Shown: positions 55,518 to 64,000 of the stretch, one piece after another
Layout: each line of letters begins with the position of its first letter
How positions within the stretch are numbered: the stretch's first letter is position 1
From: Primula veris
Taxonomy: Eukaryota > Streptophyta > Magnoliopsida > Ericales > Primulaceae
Assembly: GCA_963682055.1 (NCBI GenBank)
Contig: OY821741.1
Location: forward strand, 6,207,501 to 6,271,500
Reading direction: 5' to 3'
Length of the DNA stretch: 64,000 nt
Position numbers and translations under genes: made by a program
The notes under the pieces: generated by a model
Databases searched by the model: none
Told to the model about the DNA's origin: nothing
The model's input: the letters and a program-made list of their open reading frames with translations, nothing else

Positions 55518-58500
55518 TTAAGCTACTCCAAGTAGTTTCTTTATATCCTTCTGCAAAGTAGAGAAAATAAAAAGATAACAAGAGCAAAGATAAGTCACAC
55601 TATTAATTCCAAAACTACAAGTGCAAATTTGATTGTAAAGATAACAAGCATAGATAATACGCTATTAGTTCCAAAACTTTGAGTGCTAATGTTGATAGTA
55701 AAGGTAACAAGTTTAAAACGAGGATTAAAATAACCAAAATTGTTGGTTTAACCATTTGCAGCACTTATTAGCTTAAGTTATTTGTTCGTTTAGCTTTGAA
55801 GTTGGGGAGCATTTAGTTGTTTTAGTTTTGTTTTCTTTTACCGAGGAAGCTAGAAGTTTCTAGATCCATCCACTTATATTAATTCGAGAAAAGCCATATT
55901 TTGACTTAATAGTTAATCCAAAAGCAATCGTTAGGCCAAACTACTAGTAGATTTATAGCTATACCGGCTTTTATCTTTTATTAGGCGGGGAAAGCAAAAA
56001 ATCTGAGCTTAAAAGTCAAACAAGCAAATGCTGCCTAACTTTACATCCGAAAGGCATGGTTAATTCCTAAAATGTTAGCACCAGAACTATTTGTGGGTAA
56101 TTTTTATCACGTTTTGCCTATTTTTGTTCCGCACCAACTATAAACTGTATAACAAATCAATTGATGGATCGAGTTTTACCTCAATACTAAGTGGACTAGT
56201 GGTGGGAGCATAACGATTGACAACATTTCCATCTTTATCAACCAAAAATTTGGAGAAATTCCATTTAATACTGTCACCCAGGAATCCACCTTTGCTTGAT
56301 TTTAGAAACTTGTATAGTGGAGCAGCATTCGCACCATTCACATCCACCTAGTTCCACACAATAAATAAATGAAAACCGCAACTTCGTGAATACAAAAAAT
56401 GGATTAGAGGGTATTAAGAATCACTAAGGATTTAAACTCTTTAAAAAAGTGACATTAACCGTATAAAATACCACAAATAAGATCGATCATAATCAAGCCC
56501 TTTTCCCAGCATCCTTGTAAACGTGGTTATGAATCATGATCGATCTTATTTGTGGTATTTTATATTGAAATTTGGCCACAAGTCATTCTAAATTTTGGCT
56601 GACCAGATTCTAATAATTTGAGCTTTCATTAATTTTTGCCATGAGAAAGCTACTATACAATTGAAGGTGAATGAGCTTGACATGTTTCTCAACCTCGGAT
56701 AAGCCATCCTAATTTTTTTTAAAACCGCACCCTCAAAAAACCAAAATTCTGTTACTTCGTCATTCATAGCATTGTGTTGTTTGCTCTAGTTACCTTATCA
56801 AATATGGGATATTCAGCCTTAAAACGAGTGCAAGCAAACTCCACAATCTGCTCATTACTTCCAGGCTCTTGACCGCGAAACTGATTGCACGGGAATGCTA
56901 GAATCTCAAGGCCTGCAATGAAAATGAATTTAGACTGAGATGTCAAAAACTCGAGTTATGAAGAGTATCGTATATTTAAGTTATACTCCCAAATATTGTA
57001 TTAACTTAATTGTGAACAAACCTTTATTTTTGTACTTTTCGTACACCTTGCTCAATTCCGTGTAATTTGAGTTGGTCAAGCCACTACATCAAATGTAAAT
57101 TCAAGATTAAACTAAAATGACATGGCTACTTTATTACATATTTCCAAATTAGTAAGTTGAAATAGGATTGGAAGACTTATCAATTTGATAAGGTTTCGTT
57201 ATGAACTTCAGTTAAGAATGAAGCCTTAAATATCCAAGTTCCTACACCTTACACGTATTCATAAGCTATTATGTCAGTTTTGGGTATTGCATTAGCATAA
57301 TCAAGTGTAGATATGGCTTGTTTTCTTGCAACTTTTCGAGGTCAATGGCAGCTTATACCCGAGTTTTTCTTGTTCACTAGTTTGAAATGGCTAAATTTTG
57401 CTGGAGAAACCCAAAATTAATAAAATAGCTTATACGGCTAAAAGTTGCAGCCAAAGACAAAGTCCAAACAACCCCATATTCCGTAAAATGGAAACATTTG
57501 ACACCCAAACTAAAAGAGAAATCGGATGGGAGCTAGGTATTACCATTGGGATGCAACATTCACAATTAATAGGACCTTTCCTTTATACGTGCTCAGATCA
57601 ACGTCATTTCCTCTAGCATCCTGCAAATTAATGAACGTAATTAAAAACTGATATCTCAAGAAGTATGTCTTGATCAAAGACAGCATAAATTGTTCAATGG
57701 TAAAAACATGATCTTGCTCATATGTTTGCTATAAAATGAAGGAGTAAAGGAAAACGGATCAAGAAATAACCACAGCCAATGAGAGATGATGATATCTCTA
57801 AGTGACGTTTGTTGCTTTATGCACTTGCAGACAAATAATTCTCATCTAAACTCTCATTTTTTGAGAAATTTGGAAAATCAAATCCAAACAGAGAAGTTAA
57901 CTAATAAGGATCTCATTCTTATGCATAACAGTAAACAAAACATCCCAAAGAAAACATCAGATCATCAAATGAAAGAGAAAACAGAAACAAGCCAAACTAA
58001 GTGCTAATCCGGAAAAGTTAAAACCAATCAACGCCAAAGGAAGTATAGAAACTGCACATAGTTCTCTTTTATTTTATTTTTTATTTTATAATCAGGTCTC
58101 TTGGCTGGCTTTCGACATCTAAGTACAAGTACACTGGAACTGACCTATAGGGAACAAACTACAAGCTTGACAACCTAATCGCATAAACATGGTCATGCAG
58201 GTAATGTAACTAGTCTCTCTTCTAGGATTTTAATGGTAATTCACTGTTTAATTCCTAAAAAAACAATGAATCTTTCAATTCCTAGAACCTGTGAATACGA
58301 TCGGTTATGATGAGTATAATAAAATCAGTTGCTAGGGCAAATGCTTTTACAAAATAAAAGATCAAATCTTAAAAACCCAACTAAATTAGACACATAACCT
58401 GAGTAACAAAGGCAAGCCTATAAATTGGATGAATGAATGCAAGATACATTCATAATCACGCTTAATTGATAATTTTCTGATCCAGACTTGGGCCTATATA

Positions 58501-59277
58501 GTCCACTGATTTTGATCATGCATAAGATAAAATCTCTATTGAGATTTTATAAATACCAGTCAACTTCACAACTTAGACTCTTAAAAAAGAAAACACTTCA
58601 CAATCTATTTTCTTAATGCTTCTCTTTCTCAAAAACATGCATACACTATAACCGTTTGCGTTTTCCTGTTTTACCAAACTTAACTTAAACACGGAGGAAT
58701 TAGGAGGTACCACAAGAGGCCGGTATGCCTTGACTCTATTTGCTAAACTTTCGTTTCGTCACCATATATTTTATTCAAAACTTTCCAATTGTACGTAGTA
58801 ACGGGCCTCAAAAACAAGAAAAACTTTCCAACATCAATTCTGCACCAAAGTAACAACATACTTCCTTTATGTATACTAGCAAATCCTGGTCGCGCCACTG
58901 AATTAAATCAAACACAAAACTCTTTCCACGACTAATGTTCGTTTTCCGAAATAGACTGTTAACTATCTAAACTTGCCATATAGTAAATGATTAAATTATA
59001 ATCTGACTTTCTTGGTGCTTCAAACTATCAAGTATCAGCTAACAAAATCAAAATCCAGTAGCAAATACAAACAACAGATAATAATATTCAAAATGTAAAA
59101 ATCACATCTACAAGCAACTAATTATTCACATCAACATCAAGTCAGAGAAAATGAATACTTATAACAATGAATAAAATACAATAAGAAAGTATAATTCATT
59201 TAAACAACATGGTTAAAATAAATAACCTTGACAGTAAATTCATGAACAGATTTAGGCTTCTCAGATTGACTAGCCAT
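55518..59277 (-). CDS. Cys-type glutathione peroxidase (thioredoxin-dependent), GPX8-like, 6 exons, 169 aa
   Basis: Exons in transcription order: 59277-59227, 57620-57544, 57083-57022, 56912-56794, 56347-56180, 55550-55518; 510 nt, frame kept throughout. Plant GPXs reduce H2O2 and lipid hydroperoxides, mostly with thioredoxin as donor. Visible: NVASQCG with peroxidatic Cys43 (in place of selenocysteine), LAFPCNQF 68-75, GQEPG 77-81, resolving Cys91 in ACTRF, and [12 protein letters not shown] with Trp132 and Asn133. The N-terminus ([17 protein letters not shown]) has no transit peptide, so a cytosolic or nuclear form is expected. [31 protein letters not shown] and TSPLSIE fit the GPX8/GPX2-like group. 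All expected catalytic residues are present. Intron 1 is 1.6 kb; intron 4 contains a perfect 28-bp inverted repeat. Confidence 0.93.
56463..56563. repeat. Perfect 28-bp inverted repeat in GPX intron 4
   Basis: Arms at 56,463-56,490 and 56,536-56,563 are exact reverse complements (key part CACAAATAAGATCGATCAT), separated by 45 nt. In the pre-mRNA this would form a long uninterrupted stem. Confidence 0.9.
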
Positions 59278-59396
59278 GACTGCAATGTATAGAGAGAAAG
59301 CTAAATTTAAAAATAAAATGAAAAATAAGAATACTGTAAAGAAATAGAGAGGGTGCTGCCAAGGTTTGGTTGAAAGTTGGCAGAAAATTCAATAAA

Positions 59397-59405
59397 TATT
59401 TATAG
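59397..59405 (-). promoter_or_regulatory. TATA box of the glutathione peroxidase gene
   Basis: CTATAAATA on the minus strand, about 120 bp upstream of the ATG. This would leave a 5' leader of roughly 90 nt. Confidence 0.55.
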
Positions 59406-59449
59406 TTGAGGCTTTGAGGGGGAAGAGACCAAGTCAAACAATGTGAGTT

Positions 59450-60250
59450 AAATTATAGAATAATTCCCATAGTTTGTACAAAAATATATACTTGGTATCT
59501 CTAATTTAAATTGTTACTATGGTTCCTCATAGATTTGTAACTTTCTCAATGATTCTCCATAGTTTCATTTTGGTATATATATAACTCTAAATTATAGTCC
59601 AATTTTGAAAATTAGTAGTTTAGTTTAACATATTAAGACTTTAACTATTCATTTAAAAACAAAGGATGAACGGATATAAAATTAAAGACACGCTATTTAA
59701 GGATATTTTCTCAAATAGAAATAAGTGAATCATATTGTATTTTTACAATGTTAACGGTCTTTGAACAATCAGTAAGCTATTTTGAAGAACTCAACTTTAT
59801 ATATTCACTTAGAAGGAGTTTATTTACATTGGAGTTCTTTAGCTGTAGAATAAATTAACAAAACATACTATATTTTAAACTAAATTAACAAAAATATAGT
59901 CAAAAAATTTTCATTATCAAAAACATATCAAACAAATTTAATCTTTCTATCTGTTATTACTCTCTCTCTCCTTCATTCTTCTCTGTATATTTCTTTCATA
60001 TCCCACTCTATCTCTCTTCCTTCTTCCACCACGAAAACTCACAACTGACTACCGAACACCATCTAGATTATATATACATCCATATACAAATAAATACAGA
60101 TATATATATACGTAATACACAAATATTATACTGGTTGATACCCCGTAATATATGAAAAATATATGAAATTTATGAGATTATTTTCTATTTATTGAGCTTT
60201 CAGACTATTATAAATCTTGTGGGTTTCAAGTTGAAAGAGGAGAATCCATA
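59450..60250. other. Intergenic sequence between GPX and GST genes
   Basis: AT-rich, no gene. A pyrimidine-rich stretch (CTCTCTCTCC, TCTCTCTTCC) lies at 59,960-60,025. Confidence 0.4.
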
Positions 60251-60264
60251 TGTACAGTATTGAG

Positions 60265-60430
60265 AGAAATCCATATAGGGTATGAACTTTTAAAATTAGG
60301 TTATGAAATTTTGAAACTAGGGTATGAACTTTTGAAATTAGGGTATTAATTCTTTTTTAGATATTTGATTGTGATCCAGAACATTTAGGGTATAAAATTT
60401 TAAAATTAGGGTATGAAGTTTTATAATTAG
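60265..60430. repeat. Degenerate repeat of AGGGTATGAACTTTTGAAATT
   Basis: Words of the form GGGTATGAA.TTTT.AAAATTA recur six or so times with variation. Followed by a GAGAGA-rich block (60,463-60,592) with AGAGAGAG runs. Confidence 0.6.
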
Positions 60431-60633
60431 CATATGAATATTTTGTGAGTTTTTAGTCATTTTTAGAGAGAGAGATGGGTGATTAGCACGTATTAGAAAT
60501 ATGTGCGATTATCGTGTGTTAGAGAGAGAGGTGCGATTAGGGAGAGAGAGTTGCAGTGAGAGAGAGAGTTATATTAGAGAGAGATGTTAGATTATGATCC
60601 GATTAAAATTAGAAAAATAATAAGTATATATAT

Positions 60634-60791
60634 GTATGTTTTTGATAATTTAAATTATTAGGGTATGTTTTTGATAATTTAAATTATTAGGGTATGTTTT
60701 TGATAATTTAAATTATTAGGGTATGTTTTTGATAATTTAAATTATTAGGGTATGTTTTTGATAATTTAAATTATTAGGGTATGTTTTTGCT
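60634..60791. repeat. 29-bp minisatellite, about 5.4 copies
   Basis: The unit ATGTTTTTGATAATTTAAAT + TATTAGGGT is repeated without change at least four times, then decays. Confidence 0.92.
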
Positions 60792-60799
60792 AATATAAT

Positions 60800-61340
60800 A
60801 GGGATATCATATATTTTTGTTAAATGCACCTTTGGTCCCATTAGAATGAATTGAATATATAACTTAAGAAAAGTAGTCATCCACAAATAAGCTCTAGTAT
60901 TAAATAAAGTTTAAATTATGGGTACTATATGTCTCCAAAATATGCAAATCCATGAGTTGTTTATATTATGGGTACTAAATGTCTCCAAAAATAAGCTTAG
61001 GGTATTAAATAAAATTTCCTTAAATTCGGAGACTAGTTTTTTTTAATTAATCGACCATTTGAGAATATTTATAGCTCATGCTATGTAAGGGTGGAAATTG
61101 GAATACGTGTTTTATTTGTGTTGAAAACTTGTCCACACAGATTATGAACAGCTAAGATAAATAGTCATTATATACATAATAGTACTTTTTTTTTAGTCAC
61201 CATCTTGACGGCTAACATGATATATTCGGGTCTCAACTAATTATATCAATCATTAACGATGATTATTTTAGTTTATATTGTAACTAATTATACCAATCAT
61301 TAACGGTGATTATTTTAGTTTATATTGTAATATCGCCAAC
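60800..61340. other. Intergenic sequence with short duplications
   Basis: ATTATGGGTACTA.ATGTCTCC occurs twice (about 60,915 and 60,965), and AACTAATTATA.CAATCATTAACG.TGATTATTTTAGTTTATATTGTAA occurs twice near 61,236-61,330. No gene. Confidence 0.6.
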
Positions 61341-61346
61341 GTGAAC

Positions 61347-61820
61347 ATGGGCGGAGGCATGAGGTGCCACGGATGGCGACCGTCACTTCGGAAATTTAAA
61401 AAATATTTTTTTTATATAGAAAATTTGTGACATTTAAGATTTTATATATTAATAGCATCCGATAAATAAATTGTAACTTGGTTCATTTGGTAAACATAAA
61501 CTATTTGTGTCCTTAAGGTCCTTAGTTCGAATAGAGTGGTTATTTTTTACTCTATATTTAATTAACATTTCTTTATTCTTTGACTTTCCATTAATTGTAT
61601 TTTTATGTATTATAACAAAATTTATAAATAAAAAATATTTAAATTATAATAAATTCTTCATAGTCAATTTTTCTGTATCGTTTATAAATTTCGAATTAAT
61701 CGACATGTCATGTGAGTTTTAAAGCTTCGTTTTTTGTTTTTTTTTTATACAATTATTATAGTAATAGAAAAAAAAAAACTTTCCGACAATTTAATCTCGG
61801 TTCCGTCACTAAACGTCAAC
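61347..61820. mobile_element. Non-autonomous DNA element related to the WD40 intron-1 element
   Basis: Left end GGGCGGAGGCATGAGGTGCC, then GGATGGCGACCGTCACTTCGG, matches in reverse the right end of the element at 19,305-20,368. The right part (AATCTCGGTTCCGTCAC) looks like the other end. It carries a tRNA-like module at about 61,476-61,535. No transposase. Confidence 0.5.
61476..61535 (+). other. tRNA-like module inside the 61,347 element
   Basis: TTGGTTCATTTGGTAAACAT resembles box A, and GTTCGAATA (61,525-61,533) resembles box B, about 40 nt apart. Confidence 0.45.
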
Positions 61821-62086
61821 AATTATTGTATAAAGTTTTAGTACTACACTTGAAAGGGTGTATATTTGAGAGAAATAAAATATTGAGGGCGGCATATTTG
61901 TCCTTTTATTGCATGCATATATTGCCGACTAAAATTTAATTTTCTACTCCAAAAATAAATGTGGAAAATGGCCTTTGTTTCCTTATAATCATGTACATTA
62001 TTACTCATTAGAATAATAATTAAATAGACGGTTTATAGACCGTTCAAATAAAATTTTCAAAACAAAACAAGCTACTAAATAGTATA

Positions 62087-62340
62087 TCATTCTATTAATA
62101 TAAGTCAATAAAGAGAAACGAATCTGTCAATATTTTTCAAAAATTTCACTATTCTAATTTACTAAATACTCGTGTAGCATAATGCAATTCAAATACAAAT
62201 ATGTTCATTTTCACACATTAATTCATATCCTAAGCTATATTTTTATAACAATAAAACATCATATTACTACTTATATACCATTATTAATTTACTATATTCG
62301 TTCCATCATTTTTTATTTTTTTTTAAAATTTTAAATTCAT
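62087..62340 (+). mobile_element. Helitron-like element, copy 4, 3' end not found
   Basis: Starts A|TCATTCTATTAATATAAGTC like copies 2 and 3 and keeps the TTTTTCAAAAAT word, then diverges. The hairpin and CTRR-like end are missing or unrecognisable. Confidence 0.4.
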
Positions 62341-62344
62341 TTGT

Positions 62345-63055
62345 TCGAGATCATATTTATATACGTATGATATACGATTATTAATAATTATATAAAGTAG
62401 TACTCCAAAATGGAGAAGTAATAAAATAATGAGCCTGAGTTTTTCGACTGCATTTTATCTTATTTCACTTCCAAACCGTATTTTTTTTTTACGAACCGTA
62501 AGTCAAATTTATCAAACCGTAAGTCTGACTTACGGTTCGTAAAAAAAATATTATGGTTTGACTGTTAAATGACGAAATTGCCCATGCGTCTTAAATAAAA
62601 CTATTTTTTAGTAAGGTTCGCCGATCGATCGACTCTGACCCCGATCGATACCCCGATCGATCGGCTGAATATTTTTTTAATTTACAAAAATTAAATGAAA
62701 ATAATGCATAAAATAATATGACATAAAATGTTGAGAGCAATAATTGAATACAAAACATTTTCGGTTGTCAAATACTTTGAGCTAACCAGAATAAACCGTT
62801 ACAACACAAAGAACATTATTAAAAATCAACTAACTAAACAAATATATATACAATTGTTAAGAACGTAATAATGTCATATATTCAAAAATTGATAGAAGTC
62901 TTTTATAAAACATAAAATAACCTATATTTCTACGTACCGAATTCGGATATGCGTAAGGCTAATTTAGATTGATTTTTTTGTGCGGTTTCTAGTGTTTCAA
63001 TTTAAAATTCTAAATTAAGATGTTAAAAAGTGTTTTTTGGAAACCGCATAGATCT
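62345..63055. other. Intergenic sequence with GATCGATCG words
   Basis: A small palindrome (AACCGTAAGTC/GACTTACGGTT) at about 62,500-62,545 and a GATCGATC-rich stretch at 62,622-62,665. No gene. Confidence 0.5.
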
Positions 63056-63057
63056 AA

Positions 63058-63443
63058 AAAAAATAACCCGAGTCAAACAAAAAATTATCTCAATCGATGT
63101 CAAAAGTTACGAACTTCCAAAATTTTACATAAACATATAAAAATTGTATACAACCCATCGGTCGGTGTTCAGAGCCGATCGATTGGCTAATCACACTGAA
63201 AAATATGTTAATTTTCAACGCAGTGGCAATTTGGTAATTTCACAGTCTCAAAAAAATAGCCCGAGTCAAACAAAAAATTACCTCAATCGGTGTCAAAAGT
63301 TACGAACTTTCAAAGTTTTACATAAACATACAAAAATTGTATACAACTCATCGATCGGTCTTCAGAGCTGATCGATCGGCTAATCAAATTAAAAAATATA
63401 TTAATTTTTAACACAATAGTAATTTGATAATTTCACATTAAAA
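63058..63443. repeat. Tandem duplication, period 193
   Basis: CCCGAGTCAAACAAAAAATT is at 63,067 and 63,260, followed in both by TCAAAAGTTACGAACTT, ATTGTATACAAC and CAGAGC.GATCGAT.GGCTAAT. Confidence 0.9.
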
Positions 63444-63557
63444 ACATGATTGTTCGATTAGAAACCGTAAATCAAAATTACGATTAGCGGGTAAAAATAA
63501 AAATAAAAATATAAAATAAATTGCAGCAAACAGGAAATTAACAGTCTCAACAGAACT

Positions 63558-63594
63558 CTGTAGAGAGAGATAGAGAGAGAGAGATAGAGAGAGG
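63558..63594. repeat. GA/GATA microsatellite in the GST 5' leader
   Basis: GAGAGATAGAGAGAGAGAGA directly precedes the GST start codon. GA-rich leaders are common in plant genes. Confidence 0.85.
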
Positions 63595-63659
63595 ATGAAG
63601 CTAAAAGTGTATGCTGATCGTATGTCACAGCCTTCTCGTGCAATTCTCATTTTTTGCAA
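63595..63659 (+). CDS. Theta-class glutathione S-transferase, exon 1 (partial or broken gene)
   Basis: ATG at 63,595 opens MKLKVYADRMSQPSRAILIF + CK, the N-terminal strand and catalytic Ser region (SQPSRA) of plant theta GSTs, which conjugate or reduce hydroperoxides with glutathione. A donor GTTAGT follows at 63,660. Near the window end, TTAATGGTATAGAGCTCAAAGAG (63,959 on) encodes the expected NGIELKE if read from GTT, but it is preceded by only one G, shared with the AG acceptor. Joining it to exon 1 is one base out of frame and a stop follows soon after. Either the true exon 2 lies beyond 64,000 or the gene is broken. Confidence 0.75.
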
Positions 63660-64000
63660 GTTAGTTTTTTTTCATTTTCATTTTCATGTCATTTACATGT
63701 ATGCCCACTTTCAATTTTAAACTAAATTTTCTTATTTTTATTTTCTTGAAATATCTCTTTTTCATAGTTAAATCATATTAATTTTACATTTATAATCTCA
63801 TCTTTTACCTAATAAATAGTTTTTTTTTTGAAAATTTTGATTTTTTGATATTTCTTTGTCCTTAAATTTCACAGTATTTGGAAGCAGGACACTTATTTAT
63901 TTATTTGATATATGTATTTGTATCTATAATTATGTTTTTTGTTCTGGGTTTTGTTAAGTTAATGGTATAGAGCTCAAAGAGATGAGTTATAAGTAATTAT

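Noticed and set aside
1..64000. A novel multi-gene system or biosynthetic cluster
   Set aside because: The recognised genes are conserved housekeeping, wall, signalling and detoxification genes with unrelated roles and ordinary spacing. Nothing supports joint function.

Overview
The window is plant nuclear DNA, most likely from a eudicot. It is AT-rich, its genes are split by introns with GT-AG boundaries, and the gene families are plant-specific: a secondary-wall cellulose synthase, a GSK3/SHAGGY kinase of the BIN2 type, a plant Cys-type glutathione peroxidase and a theta-class glutathione S-transferase. All exon coordinates were read by eye from splice sites, reading frame and protein family knowledge. 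In the four complete models the exon lengths add up to a whole number of codons and the frame is kept at every junction.

Layout. Positions 1-19,100 hold no convincing multi-exon gene. This stretch is a graveyard of small transposons and repeats: CACTA-type MITEs with 3-bp target duplications, Helitron-like elements, a hAT-like element with an 8-bp target duplication, an LTR-like fragment, a broken RNase H-type domain and several tandem arrays. One small minus-strand reading frame (15,267-15,539) may be a gene. A WDR53-like WD40 gene runs from 19,110 to 29,893 (+, 11 exons), with transposons in introns 1, 8 and 10. A secondary-wall CESA8-type cellulose synthase runs from 32,171 to 42,341 (+, 13 exons). 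Tail to tail with it, a BIN2-like kinase lies at 43,626-51,067 (-, 12 exons); its first intron is almost wholly a tandem array of roughly 190-bp units. After another repeat-rich gap come a GPX8-like glutathione peroxidase (55,518-59,277, -, 6 exons) and, at the right edge, the first exon of a theta-class GST (63,595-63,659, +).

Functional themes. CESA8 makes secondary-wall cellulose, and the sequence upstream of it has AC/SMRE-type elements plus a TATA box. BIN2-type kinases act in brassinosteroid signalling. GPX and GST act in peroxide and xenobiotic metabolism. Nothing suggests that these genes form a biosynthetic cluster; this looks like an ordinary plant gene neighbourhood.

Most notable observations: (1) the CESA8 model lacks the N-terminal RING-type zinc finger, and I could not find that exon between it and the upstream gene; (2) the BIN2-like first intron is a repeat array carrying a dozen or so copies of a sequence close to the intron-mediated-enhancement motif; (3) four transposon-like elements each carry an internal tRNA-like box A/box B module; (4) the BIN2-like kinase has Gly in place of a near-invariant Asp in the GSK3 partner-docking region; (5) the GST exon 1 to exon 2 junction does not keep frame as it stands; (6) an orphan 126-bp exon-like reading frame with ideal splice sites lies between the WD40 gene and CESA8.
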